Below, in pieces: positions 42,584-53,763 of a stretch of 64,000 bases of DNA. Made by a program: the position numbers and the translations under genes. Position 1 is the stretch's first letter. Each line of letters starts with the position of its first letter. Under the pieces are notes generated by a model. That model ran no database searches. It worked only from the letters and a program-made list of their open reading frames with translations, and was not told where the DNA came from. Source of the DNA: Cherax quadricarinatus (Eukaryota > Arthropoda > Malacostraca > Decapoda > Parastacidae); contig NC_091382.1 in the NCBI RefSeq assembly GCF_038502225.1, forward strand, positions 11,609,716 to 11,673,715, written 5' to 3'.

Positions 42584-44354
42584 CAGGAAGGCCCCACTTA
42601 TACGGCGGGTTAGGTTCCAGGCTACCGCCGTAAAGCGGAAACCGCCGTAAAGTGGAACACCCTTTTTTTCCACTTATAAATGCATACAAACACTAGATAA
42701 CAAGTTTACACTAACATATATTAAGTTAGCAATAGAACCAGGCATCAAAACACAATAAAAAGGTACAATACACACATAGTGCACTCATTACTTACCTTAA
42801 AATATTTATAGTCTTAATCTAGGGTGAGACAAGTAGTATTTATTGTAAGAAATCAAGTGTGGTATGTATTGTAATAGCCAGGCTACCTCACCAGGCCACC
42901 CCACCCACACATACTATTCTATGATATTTAAGCATCCCAGAGCGATAAAATGTATATACAGTTCACTCATTACTTACCTTAAAATATTTGTAGTCTTAAT
43001 GTAGGGTCAGGAGTAAGTAAATGAGATAAAACGAATAAATGAGAGAGAGAAAGAATGAGTACATGAGAGGTGACAGGCCAGGCACAGAGTAAACAAACCA
43101 GGCTCCCACATCTTATATTTATGTTTATTTATTCTATTGTGGGGTGTATTTATCATCTTTTTATGTTATGTATCGTGTTTATTATATAATTTTGAAAAAA
43201 ATATCATGGCTGGATTAATGAAAATGTGTATATTACCGTAATATACGACATTTAATGAGACTCGGTGACTATTGTTATTATCACCACTTGTGGAAGTCGT
43301 CTGCTACCACAGCTCACATTTATGTTTATTTATTCTACTGTGGGGTGTATTTATCTTATTTATATGTTATGCATCGTGTTTATTATATAATTTTGAAAAA
43401 AATATCATGGATGGATTAATGAAAATGTGTATATTACCGTAATATACGACATTTAATGAGACTCGGTGACTATTGTTATTATGGCGTCACTTGTGGAAGT
43501 CGTCTGCTCACATCTCACATTTATGTTTATTTATTCTACTGTGGGGTGTATTTATCTTATTTATATGTTATGCATCGTGTTTATTATATAATTTTGAAAA
43601 AAATATCATGGATGGATTAATGAAAATGTGTATATTACCGTAATATACGACATTTAATGAGACTCGGTGACTATTGTTATTATCACCACTTGTGGAAGTC
43701 GTCTGCTACCACACTCACATTTATGTTTATTTATTCTACTGTGGGGTGTATTTATCTTATTTATATGTTATGCATCGTGTTTATTATATAATTTTGAAAA
43801 AAATATCATGGATGGATTAATGAAAATGTGTATATTACCGTAATATACGACATTTAATGAGACTCGGTGACTATTGTTATTATGGCGTCACTTGTGGAAG
43901 TCGTCTGCTCACATCTCACATTTATGTTTATTTATTCTACTGTGGGGTGTATTTATCTTATTTATATGTTATGCATCGTGTTTATTATATAATTTTGAAA
44001 AAAATATCATGGATGGATTAATGAAAATGTGTATATTAACGTAATATACGACATTTAAATGACTTGATGTATGTAAGTTTATTTAGGTACAGGTATACAT
44101 AAGTATAATTATCAGAGTATATATAAAATATGAAATAACTTTTAAAAACATTTGAAATTTTGGAGTTTCCAGACAAAATGGAGAGACTTAGTGCTTACTG
44201 AGCTCATGGAGAATGTAAACAAACAGGGTGGGGCACGGTGACCGTATTAGAAAGTCAGGTGGGGGGAGCCGTATAGTGAGTTTTGGTCATAATTTGAAAT
44301 GTCCGTATTAGCGGAACGCCGTAAAGTGAAACGCCGTAAAGCGGGGCCTTCCTG
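42584..44354. mobile_element. Fourth Tigger-like element carrying a 200-bp satellite (1771 bp)
   Basis: The ends are CAGGAAGGCCCCACTTATAC and GTAAAGCGGGGCCTTCCTG, inverted, flanked by TA (42582-42583 and 44355-44356). CCGCCGTAAAG motifs repeat inside each end. The middle is filled with tandem 200-bp units. No transposase frame remains. Confidence 0.85.
43117..44057. repeat. 200-bp tandem repeat in dimeric order (about 4.7 copies)
   Basis: Units begin ATTTATGTTTATTTATTCTA at 43117, 43318, 43519, 43719 and 43920 (spacing 201, 201, 200, 201). The unit end alternates between ATCACCACTTGTGG with GCTACCAC and ATGGCGTCACTTGTGG with GCTCACATC, giving an A-B-A-B pattern with a period of about 401 bp. 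Copies beyond the first are nearly identical. Confidence 0.95.
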
Positions 44355-44570
44355 TATATATGACAACATTAAATGATTGAATAGCAGAATCTGCAATGAA
44401 AAATGTCATTCAAGGAAAAACTTATAATTACTGTACAAACACTATTTATATGGTACAAGTTTCATCACATTCAGACTTGATAAAACTCATAAAGACTGAA
44501 ATAATTTTAAGACTTACCATTCAACTTTCTCTCCATAAATCATGATACAATAATGTTTTATTTTACTCAC

Positions 44571-44765
44571 CTAAGTAGTCTAATTTCTCTGTTTGATAAA
44601 ACAATTGCTCTAGCTTTAGTCGCTAACTTATTTTTTAATTCCGCAACTTCAGTTTCAATTTTCCGCTGTTTTTTCTTTTGTTTAACTTCCTCTGGTTGTA
44701 TTAAGGCCTCCACTTGCTCCCGACACAGTTCTTCAAACAACGGTATTAATGCAGGGTCTAGCTGT
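44571..44765 (-). CDS. egl-like: Exon B of Egalitarian-like 3'-5' exonuclease-domain gene
   Basis: A 195-base internal exon with acceptor CTTATTAG (after a T-rich tract) and donor GTGAGT. Its first base completes the Arg codon begun in exon A, then 64 codons read QLDPALIPLFEELCREQVEA, LIQPEEVKQKKKQRKIETEV, AELKNKLATKARAIVLSNRE and IRLL. Two bases remain for the next Arg codon, completed by exon C. The exon follows the exonuclease fold and is Lys/Glu-rich with coiled-coil character, as I recall for the C-terminal region of Egalitarian. It has no repeat copy in the window. The exact role of this region is not shown by the sequence. Confidence 0.88.
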
Positions 44766-44879
44766 CTAATAAGAAAAATATCAATATTAGAGACACATTA
44801 CAATAAAATCAAGTGTACATGTCATCTCAAAAATATGAAGCCATAGGAAATATATGAATTATATTCTTAAAGTTAAACA

Positions 44880-45454
44880 AAATTATTTCTAATACCAGTT
44901 TTGTAAACAGATCCTATACTGGTTATATTTTACCCTCTACAAATAAAACACTATGCAACTGCATCAGTGGGTGAAAAAAAAAAAATCGCTAAAATTTAAT
45001 ACAGAAAAAATATAAACCAGAAATGGGCATGATACTTTCAAATCAAACATTCAAAAAAGTATTTGAACGGAAAAATATTCATATGAAAATTAATGTCTGT
45101 GGCTGTTAATGACATTTAAATTTAATAATAAATGAATTGTGTGGAGTGTATATTTATCCTGTGTGTGCAGCAGACTTCTGGAATATTCTGTACAGTATAT
45201 GTATGCTCCATTTTATGAAAAAATCACATTTTATGAAATATAATAAAAAAGTTTAATATAGAGATACAAATATAAGATAATTTATAACCATTTAACAGAG
45301 CTCTTATATACTGTGCTGGAGTACAGCTGAATGTGACAGAGTGGACAAGAATTCCAGGTTGTCAATGGTAGTACGTATATTTATAACTTGGTCTATGTTG
45401 TCCGGGCAGCAGGTACGTATAGCAGTTTCTTACCCTGTTCAGAACTTAATAAAG
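44880..45454. other. Intron sequence with no recognised feature
   Basis: AT-rich, upstream of exon B on the minus strand. No repeats or exons identified. Confidence 0.45.
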
Positions 45455-45695
45455 CCATAGAGCATGACATAATAGAATACTCAATTCTCTTGTATTCATT
45501 GTAGCTCATCAAATGACCATTACCTGGAGTTTACCTGGAGAGAGGTACTGTACTGTTATTGCCTTATTAATCTTAAGTTAAATTTAAGTTTGCCCAAAAT
45601 GCTCTGCATATAAAGGGGCTTTTGGCATGTGCACCCAACTATTATATTTCTTTGTACAAACACGTATCATGTCAAAATAAAATGTTATTACATGT
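45455..45695 (+). mobile_element. LINE C' 3'-UTR fragment with a 26-bp B-tail scrap
   Basis: ATAGAATACTCAATTCTC matches the C2 3' UTR near 11930, and TCTTAAGTTAAATTTAAG through GGGGCTTTTGGCATG matches 12050-12110. Between them a scrap of LINE B tail (TACCTGGAGTTTACCTGGAG, 45522-45547) is present. Confidence 0.7.
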
Positions 45696-45887
45696 ATGTA
45701 TTATTATGAAGAATGTGGCATGTTTTCTGTTGCATCCTTCATAGGTCTAACTTGGTGTATTCATCCAGCCAGTGGTGGCTCATGTGTAGGCACTGCTGAA
45801 CTGCAGCACCCCCTACTTTCACTCAATATTATAGATAACATTCAATATAATGTCTTTATTGTTTTTTTTTTTAATTCTTTCATTATA

Positions 45888-46090
45888 CAGTGGACCCCCG
45901 GTTAACGAACTTTTTTCATTCCAGTAGTATGTTCAGGTGCCAGTACTGACCGAATTTTTTCCCATAAGGAATATTGTGAAGTAGATTAGTCCATTTCAGA
46001 CCCCCAAACATACACGTACAAACGCACTTACATAAATACACTTACATAATTGGTCGCATTTGGAGGTGATCGTTAAGCGGGGGTCCACTG
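45888..46090 (+). mobile_element. 203-bp Tigger/pogo-derived MITE, copy 4
   Basis: CAGTGGACCCCCGG to GCGGGGGTCCACTG, flanked by TA (45886-45887 and 46091-46092), nested in the hAT-like element. Same orientation as copies 1 and 3. Confidence 0.95.
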
Positions 46091-46239
46091 TACTTGTATA
46101 TTATATAATCCTTAAGCTTAATGTCAGTAGCTATCCCCTAGTACATGAAAAAATTACAAAAATCCTTGTATGGAACCGTGTGCTTCACAGTTCCAGCGAA
46201 TTGGTGTTTGGCTGTAGTGCGCATGCGTACATGTCTGAG

Positions 46240-46400
46240 ATAAACCATACCATGGGTGGGGATAGAACCCACGATCAGAAAGTCTCAAAACTCCACACCA
46301 TAGTGTTAGCCACTGGCTAACGCGACGGTCTGGAGTTTTGAGATTCTGATCGCAGGTTCTATCCCCACCCGTGGTATGGTTTGTTTGCAATTGTATCATT
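46240..46400. repeat. Inverted pair of tRNA-derived SINE heads
   Basis: The plus-strand part at about 46310-46385 reads ACTGGCTAACGCGACGGTCT, GATCGCAGGTTCTATCCCC, with a B-box-like GGTTCTATCC. The minus-strand part at about 46245-46318 is the same sequence in reverse (GGGTGGGGATAGAACCC). They meet head to head at the shared CACTGGCTAA. A third, more diverged copy is at 47400-47525. Confidence 0.75.
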
Positions 46401-46855
46401 ACAATTTTGTGAGTTGTGTCTGAGATAAGATGCTGCAGGCTAGGTAGAGAGAGCACTGTTGCTGACACAGTGCCGACCCTGTTGTGCAAGTGTAAGGCAG
46501 TGTTTCTTTTTGACTCAGCAACATGTGTTGCACTTAAAAAAATGTACCATATTCTTGAATGTGATAAAGTGTAGAATTAGATGATCATCATGCTTCCAAC
46601 TATTTTATTTAATTATTAATCTTTTTGTGCAAAGTAGAACAAGAATGGAGTTTGTTTTTAAATGAATGGATCAAGCTTGAACTATAACAATTTAGGCAAG
46701 TAAAAATATTTTTTTGTTTATGATTGTATCAAGCTTATGTATAAATTTTCTTTATATATGCTTGTTTCGTTTTACACAATATTAAAACAATGGCTAAAAA
46801 TTTTCTGAAGCAGCACCTCCACTAATTTTTGCTATGAGCCACCACTGCATCCAAC

Positions 46856-47399
46856 CAATTACAAAATTTTCTTAATGTGCTTCTCTACTTGCAGGTAAAA
46901 ACAGATGCTGTTTTAAAGTTTGATGCAGGTGAGCTTACAAGACCAATCTGATGCATTTCTTCTTAAACAATGCCACCAGGACTAAAATAGTTGTTATAGG
47001 TGGCTTCTTTCTTAAAAGCTTACAGAATTTCCAGTCCACAGTTCCTCATAGAAGAGTGCACATACATCACACATTCCTTCAGTTAGCTACAATTTCCCTT
47101 GCACTTCCTACGTGATTGCTGGGAACATGTAGCACATCCTTAATAACATTAATACCTATCCAATTAAAGAAGAGCTTCTCAGTTACCTTGTTCTGCAGGC
47201 CAGCAACGTTGCAACTAACATTTTCCACACACATGACAAAAAACTTGTTAAAATAGCCACCAGATCTTCAACTATAATTATAAACTTGTGTAAAACCATT
47301 AGAGTGAATCTGCCACTAATGCAGGAATGTACATAACACTATGTAGGGGGTGTGACAAGATATATGTTGGGAAAGCAGCAAGATCTCGGACTCACGAAA
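46856..47399. other. No gene seen
   Basis: Mostly unassigned intron sequence. Confidence 0.4.
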
Positions 47400-47525
47400 T
47401 CATAATAACACGACAACAAACAAACCACAGAACAGGTGGGGTTAGAACCCCAGGACAAGTAAGTCTTTAAACTCCAGGCCAATGCATAAGATACTGGCTG
47501 AGTGGTTTTATTCACTTCAAAAATT
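47400..47525 (-). mobile_element. tRNA-derived SINE copy
   Basis: The reverse complement shows a tRNA-like head with TGGCCTGGAGTTTAAAGAC and the B-box-like GGGGTTCTAACCCC, followed by TGTGGTTTGTTTGTTG. It matches the pair at 46240-46400 and cannot be a functional tRNA (no intact arms). Confidence 0.65.
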
Positions 47526-47597
47526 ATTTGAACTAGCTGAAGTACAGACTTCCAAGGACCAGTAGAGAAGTCACTTTAAGAACACTTAGGCCTACAA

Positions 47598-47751
47598 CCA
47601 GTGATACCAGTGTTGTTGCTAGTGTAGGCTCCGGTTCTAGCACCATTGTTGTTAGTGTTGACTCTGGCTCTAGTACCAGTGTTGCTGTCAGTGTTGGCTC
47701 TGGCTCTAGTGCCAGTGTTGCTGTCAGTGTTGGCTCTGGCTCTAGTACTCA
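47598..47751. repeat. Minisatellite (TAGTACCAGTGTTG type), leftmost block
   Basis: Units such as GGCTCTAGTACCAGTGTTGC followed by TGTCAGTGTTGGCTCT. This is the left fragment of the array that continues at 49574-49618, 52997-53041 and 57012-57926. Confidence 0.88.
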
Positions 47752-49573
47752 TCTAATTGTGGTTGCACGGGTTGAGCCTCAGCTCCTGACCCCGCCCCTT
47801 CACTGATCACTACTAGGTCCTCCCTCTCCCTCTGCTTCCTGAGCTTTGTCATACCTCGTCTTAAAGCTATGTATGGTTCCTGCCTCCACTACATCACTTG
47901 CTAGACTATTCCACTTCCTGACGACTCTGACTGAAGAAGTACTTCCTAACATCCCTGTAACTCGTCAGTCTTCAGCTTCCAATTGTGACCCCTTGTTTCT
48001 GTGTCCTCTCTCTGGAACATCCTGTCTCTGTCCACCTTGTTTATTCCACGCATTATTTTGCACGTTGTTATCATGTCTCCCCTGACCCTCCTGTCCTCCA
48101 GTGTCGTCAGTCCGATTTCCCTCAACCTATCTTCGTAGAACATTCCCCTGAGCTCCGGAACTAGCTTTGTTGCAAACCTTTGCACATTCTTTAATTTCTT
48201 GACGTGCTTGACCAGGTGTGGGTTCCAAACTGGTGCTGCATACTCCAGTATGGGCCTGACGTATACAGTGTACAGTGTCTTGAACGAATTCTTACCGAGA
48301 TATCGGAACACTATTCTCAGGTTTGCCAGGCGCCCATATGCTGCAGCCATTATCTGGTTCACGTGTGCCTCCGGAGACATGCTCAGTGTTATGGTCACCC
48401 CAAGATCTTTCTCCTTGAGTGAGGTTTGCAGCCTTTGTCCACCCAGCCTATACTCTGTCTTGGTCTTCTTTGCCCTTCCCCAATCTTCAAGATTTTGTAT
48501 TTGGCAGGGTTGAAATCAAGAAACCAGTTGCTGGACCACATGTCCAGCCTATACAGGTCTCTTTGTAATCCTGCCTGATCCTCAACCGATTTAATCCTTC
48601 TCATTAGCTTCACATCATCTGTGAACAGGGACACTTCAGAGTCTATTCCTTCCACCATGTCATTCACATATATCAAAAATAGGACCGACCCCTATGGAAC
48701 CCCACTCGTCACAGGTGCCCACTGTGATATCCATCACGTACCATGACCCGTTGTTGCCTCCCTGTCAGGTATTCTCTGATCCATTGCAGTGCCCTTCCTG
48801 TTATACATGCCTGATCCTCCAGCTTCTGCACTAATCTCCTGTGAGGAACTGTGTCAAAGGCCTTCCTGCAGTTCAGGAAAATGCAATCAACCCACCCCTC
48901 TCTCTCGTTTCTTACTTCAGTTACCTTGTCATAAAACTCCAGAAGGTTTGTGGCACAGGATTTGCCTTCCATGAATCCATGCTGGTTGTTGTTTATAACC
49001 GTGTTTCGTTCCAGGTGCTCCACCACTCTCCTGATAATCTTCTCCATGACTTTGCAAACTATACACGTCAAAGGCACTGGTCTGTAGTTTAGTGCCTCGT
49101 TTCTGTGTCCTTTCTTAAAAATGGGGACTACATTTACCGTCTTCCATACCTCAGGTAGTTGCCCAGTTTCAAGGGATGTATTGAAGATTGTGGTTTGTGG
49201 CACGCACAGCATCTCTGCTCCTTCTCTAAGGACCCACGGGGAGATGTTGTCCAGACCCCTCACCTTTGAGATATCTAGGTCACTTAGCAGCTTCTGCACC
49301 TCCTTCTCCGTTGTTTTTGCATGTCATCCAGTACCTGTTGGTATGTTCCCTGTTGGTGTTCCCCTCTGTGCTGTCTTCTCGGAGCCTTTCCTGTCTCTAC
49401 TGTTAACACTTCCTTAAATCTCATGTTGAGCTCCTCACATACCTCATGATCATTACTTGTGAGTTCCCCACCTTCTTTCCTCAGCCTGATCAGCTGGTCT
49501 TTGACTGTTGTCTTCCTCCTGATGTGGTTGTACAGCAGTTTCGGGTCAGACTTGACTTTCAATGCTATGTTAT
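47752..49573 (-). mobile_element. CR1-like LINE E2
   Basis: On minus it starts near 49573 with ORF sequence and ends at the 3' UTR (AGGACCTAGTAGTGATCAG and CACAATTAGATGAG) at 47752. Minisatellite lies on both sides, so it inserted in the array. It is the same family as E1 but without the GA expansion. Confidence 0.88.
47946..49562 (-). pseudogene. Reverse transcriptase of LINE E2
   Basis: Frame pieces on minus: KSDPKLLYNHIRRKTTVKDQ (49562 down), MQKLLSDLDISKV and NISPWVLREGAEMLCVPQTT (49299-49200), NYRPVPLTCIVCKVMEKIIR, QHGFMEGKSCATNLLEFYDK, FLNCRKAFDTVPHRRLVQKL (first catalytic position eroded: the usual Asp is Asn), then LFTDDVKLMRRIKSVEDQAG (FTDD instead of FADD), NQIMAAAYGRLANLRIVFRY and RRVRGDMITTCKIMRGINK. 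A stop after the ring GVP box and an indel near 48700 and 48400 divide the frames. Inactive. Confidence 0.85.
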
Positions 49574-49618
49574 TTTCATACTGTTGCTGTCAGTGTTGGC
49601 TCTGGCTCTACTGCCAGC
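49574..49618. repeat. Minisatellite remnant between LINEs E2 and C4
   Basis: CTGTTGCTGTCAGTGTTGGC and TCTGGCTCTACTGCCAG, one to two units of the 47598-57926 array. Confidence 0.85.
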
Positions 49619-49857
49619 ATCCACCAATATCTGCTAGGAATTTTTACTGACCTAACAAAAGCTTTTGACACAGTAGACCACAGCATCCTACTCCACAAAC
49701 TTGACCATTATGGTATAAGAGGCCATGCACTTGCATATTTCAAATCCTACCTTACTAACAGGTATCAGTACGTCACCATTAACCCTTAAACTGTCCAAAC
49801 ATAGATCTACGTTTTTTTCAACATTTGAAAGTATGTAAAAAAACGTACAGCTTTCTT

Positions 49858-51500
49858 TTTTTATTTATTTATTTATTTATTTATTTACAATTTGAGCACA
49901 CATACAGAGGTACAAAAAAATACAGGTAAGAGCAGCATGCCAAAGCCACTTATACTATGCATAGCATTACGGGCTGGCTTAACCCTTTGACTGTTTTCGA
50001 CGTATAAATACGTCTTACGAGCCAATGTTTCTGACGTATATATACTCAATAATTCTAGCGGCTTCAAATCAAGTGGGAGAAAGCTGGTAGGCCCACATGT
50101 GAGAGAATGGGTCTGTGTGGTCAGTGTGCACCACATAAAAAAAATCCTGCAGCACACATTGCGTAATGAGAAAAAAAAAACTCTGATCGTTTTTTTGGAA
50201 TAAAACGCCGACTTTGAGGTGTATTTTCGTATAGTATTTATCGTTGTATTCGCGTTTTCATGGTCTTAGGTGATAAAATGGAAAACATATTACAGAAATA
50301 GAGATGATTTTCATTACTTTTACGATGAAAACGACCTTGAAACTGAGCTCAAAGTAGCGGAAATGTTCGATTTTTACCAATGTTCAAGAGTAAATAAATC
50401 ACACCACATGTCCAATACACGTCAACTGGGGAGTCTAATATTCTTTCACTAATGCACTGATATTATTTATACCATTTTTACAATAATGCAGTCGTCTGCA
50501 TAACAGTAAATTTTGTATTTTTTTGTATGAATAAAAAATCAAAATAGAAAGTAATAATAATATAAGAGGGGCCTAGAGATGTGACTAACGAACAGAGCAT
50601 ATGTTATTTTAGTGCCACGAATGTCTACCTTGTTTATTCTGGACCCTATTTTGAAATTGGCATCTTTTTTATTTTGCGTGAAATTGGCCAAATTGCCAAT
50701 TTCTGACCACCATATTGGGTAGTCCAAATTAGTAAATGGGAGGTTTCTTGTACTCAGCTGATAGATAAAATGGAGTTCTAAAGAAATAGCTATGAGTTTG
50801 GTCAACTGGAACAATGGAATTGGCTGAAAATTGGGCTCAAAGTCGGCGAAATCGCCGATACGCATATGTCGCCGAGACCGCTAACTTCGCGGGAGCATAA
50901 TTCCACGAGTTTTCGACCAAATTTCGAACTTTTGGTGTCATTACCATCGGGAAAAGATTCTCTATCATTTCATAAGAAAAAATAATTTTTTTTTTTTTTC
51001 AAAAATTGAGCGACATAGAATGACAGTTTCAGAGAGGGGCCTGAAACAGTCAAAGGGTTAAAATTAACTTAAGATTAACTAAGCAATGATGAAATCAGTG
51101 ATAAAACATTAATGTAAACAGATTACTGTAAAGCACAAGTGAGTATTACAAAGACAGGTCATATGGTTGCATGCATTGTTGTACATTCAGTAGAATGGAG
51201 TATTCTGTTAGGTAGTGTATTTAAAAAATAATAAAGTTAGATTGTGTTTTAGGTTTAACATTTATGTGATATAATTGTGAGAAACATTTAAGATATACAA
51301 TTTATAAGGTTCAGTTATTCAGTATTTATTTGGTTTTGGGTGAGTAAGTGATCTTTGAGAAGAGACTTGAATTTATAAACAGGTAGTGTTTCTTTTATAT
51401 TTACAGGTAATGAATTCCAGATTTTAGGTCCTTTTATGTGCATTGAGTTTTTGCATAGCGTGAGATGGACACGAGGAACATCAAAGAGTGATCTGTTAAT
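49858..51500 (-). mobile_element. LINE C' fragment, nested in S and split by R6
   Basis: The reverse complement of a C'-family 3' end: ATTTATTTATTT tail (49860-49885), GCATGCCAAAGCC, then after R6 TTAACTTAAGATTAACTAAG and the C-terminal coding part (AATTCCAGATTTTAGGTCC) to about 51500. It is the mirror of C2. Confidence 0.87.
49983..51057 (+). mobile_element. TTAA-flanked element R6 (1075 bp)
   Basis: TTAA at 49979-49982 and 51058-51061. The ends CCCTTTGACTGTTTTCGACG and GAAACAGTCAAAGGG define the TTGACTGT subfamily. A near-perfect hairpin GACGTATAAATACGTC follows the left end. Inserted in the C' 3' UTR, where the empty site is seen in C2. Confidence 0.93.
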
Positions 51501-52996
51501 TTGAAAACGTGTAAAAAAACTTTGATCTACGTTTTTTTCTTATATTTGAAAATGTAAAAAAAAACGTAGATTTACTTTCGGAGCACTACGCATGTGAACA
51601 TAGATCTGTTTGGACAGTTTAAGGGTTAAAGACACGGCATCATCAACACGGCCACTTGATACTGGAGTTCCGCAGGGAAGTGTCCTTGGTCCCCTGCTCT
51701 TCCTTATTTACATCAATGATCTTCCAAACGTATCCTAACACCTGAAACCCATTGCCTTTGCTGACGACACGACTTATGTCATCTCTCACCCTAATCTTGC
51801 CACCCTCAACACCATTGTTAAAGAAGAGCTGCTCAAAATAGACTTGGATGATAGCCAATAAACTTACACTTAACACTGACAAAACCTACTATATTATGTT
51901 TGGTAGCAGAGCAGGTGTTGCACAACTTAACATTAAGATCGACAACACTAATTGCCAGACGTAATGAGGGCAAATTCATAGGCCTATATCTTGACAACAA
52001 CCTGAATTTCAGCACCCATATCCAACACATAACAAAAAAAGTATCCAAAACGGTTGGGATCCTCTCCAAGATACGATACTACGTGCCGCAAAATGCCCTT
52101 CTCACACTATACCATTCACTCCTTTATCCATATCTCGCCTATGATATTTGTGCTTGGGGATCAACTGCAGCAGCACACCTAAAGCCAATAATAACCCAAC
52201 AAAAAGCCGCAGTAAGAATAATCACTAAATCCCATCCCTGGAAACACCCCCCATTCTTCATAGATCTAAACTTATTCCCTGTTCAGAACATCCACACTTA
52301 CTACTGTGCAATCTACATCTACAGGACCTTAAATTCCAATATAATCCTTGACCTAAAATGCTTTCTTGATAGTTGTGACAGGACCCACAGGCATAACACC
52401 AGACACAAACATCTCTGACATTCCCCGTGTTCGACTAAACCTTTTCAAAAATTCAATGCATGTCCAAGGCCCTAAAATCTGAAACACTCTACCTGAAAAC
52501 TCTAGAACTGCAAACACATTCATCACCTTCAAAGCTACTGTTAGAAAACATCTCATCTCCCTGATACACCCCATCAACTAACTACATGAAAACCACTTGG
52601 TGGTTCACACTTACAGTCACTCACTCACCCATTTGACTATAAACACAGAAATATGAATCTTAATCTTAAAATAATGAATCCTAACTAGTCATAAGTTTGC
52701 CTGTGATACTCCAATATAGAAACTATGTATTGTGCCAAAACAAAAACATTCACATTGCTAAACTCACAAACTATAATTTAGTCACTTAGCCTTAATACCA
52801 ACTTACTCCATAATTTGTAATAATTTAGAGTTAAGAATTAATCTAAGTCTGCCCGAAATGCCTAGCCATGCTAGGTGTCCTAGTGCCCCCCACTGTAATT
52901 AGTATTTTATAACATGTAAACCACACAATATCCAAAATCTGTAAACCCTGCATTGTAATCCTTATAGAGAATAAACTTGATGGATTGATTGATTGG

Positions 52997-53041
52997 CTGT
53001 GGCTCTAGTGCCAGTGTTGGCTCTGACTAGTACCAGTGTTA
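52997..53041. repeat. Minisatellite remnant between LINEs C4 and A2
   Basis: CTGTGGCTCTAGTGCCAGTG and GACTAGTACCAGTGTT, part of the same array. Confidence 0.88.
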
Positions 53042-53763
53042 AACATAAGAACATAAGAAAGAAGAAACACTGCAACAGGCCTACTGACCCATGCGGAGCA
53101 GGTCCATGTCCCCCCTCCGGATTAGCCCAATGACCCACCCAGTCTGGTCACCTCCACTCAAGATGGAGCACGGCACCAGACCCAGCAGCACAAGCTAGTC
53201 AGGTCCAACTCACACCCACCCACACCCACTCATGTATTTATCTAACCTATTTTTAAAACATCACAACGTTTTAGCCTCAATAACTGTACTCGGGAGTTTG
53301 TTCCACTCATTCACGACTATTACCAAACCAGTGCTTTCCTATATCCTTCCTGAATCTGAATTTTTCCAACTTGAAACCATTGCTGCGAGTCCTGTCTTGG
53401 CTGGAAATTTTCAACATGCTAATTACATCCCCTTTATTTATTCCTGTTTTTCATTTATACACCTCTATCATATCCCCCTTAATTCTACGCCTTTCGAGAG
53501 AGTGCAGATTCAGGACCCTCAGTCTATCCTCATATGGAAGATTTCTGATACATGGGATCATCTTTGTCATCCTCCTCTGTACGTTTTCCAGAGCATTTAT
53601 ATCCATTCTGTAATACGGTGACCAGAACTGAGCAGCATAGTCTAAATGAGGCCTAACCAAGGATATATTGAGTTGAAGAACAATCTGAGGACTTCTAATA
53701 TTTACACTTCTAGATATGAAGCCAAGGATTCTGTTAGCTTTATTGCGAACACTAATGCACTGT

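Larger units (their letters stand above)
45770..46847. mobile_element. hAT-like non-autonomous element (1078 bp) with nested repeats
   Basis: The ends CAGTGGTGGCTCAT and ATGAGCCACCACTG are perfect 14-bp inverted repeats. The 8-bp flanks are CATCCAGC (45762-45769) and CATCCAAC (46848-46855), one mismatch, as expected for a hAT target duplication. Subterminal blocks GCAGCACCCCC and GCAGCACCTCC are not clearly symmetrical. A 203-bp MITE and two tRNA-like SINE pieces lie inside. No transposase. Confidence 0.82.
49783..51625. mobile_element. TTAA-flanked element S with LINE C' and R6 nested
   Basis: TTAA at 49779-49782 and 51626-51629. The ends CCCTTAAACTGTCCAAACAT and TGTTTGGACAGTTTAAGGG are inverted repeats. 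Removing 49783-51625 and one TTAA restores the C5 target ACCATTAAAGACAC at 60216-60229. Subterminal palindromes with ACGTTTTTTT and AAAAAAACGT lie at both sides. S itself is short (about 190 bp of own sequence); the rest is an antisense C' LINE with R6 inside. Confidence 0.9.
49630..52580 (+). pseudogene. Reverse-transcriptase remnant of LINE C4
   Basis: Before [21 protein letters not shown] and [20 protein letters not shown] (first catalytic Asp present). After [24 protein letters not shown] sequence, FADDTTYVIS (51757-51790), then TLNTDKTYYIMFGSRAGV, IGLYLDNNLNFSTHIQHITK, KVSKTVGILSKIRYYVPQNA, ICAWGSTAAAHLKPIITQQK and the C-terminal RTHRHNTRHKHL. Frames change near 51740, 51850, 51950 and 52410. 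The 5' part is missing, so it cannot be active. Confidence 0.87.
49619..52996 (+). mobile_element. LINE C4 (C subfamily), split by TTAA element S
   Basis: The first coding part is 49619-49782 and resumes at 51630, ending in a 3' UTR and tail GGATTGATTGATTG at 52980-52996. C5 (58960-62345) is the same subfamily. C4 is flanked by minisatellite on both sides. Confidence 0.87.

Noticed and set aside
42396..42650. 84-codon frame
   Set aside because: It spans the ends of two DNA elements and has no domain or splice support.
45696..45905. 69-codon frame
   Set aside because: It crosses the left end of the hAT-like element and has low-complexity residues; no sign of selection.
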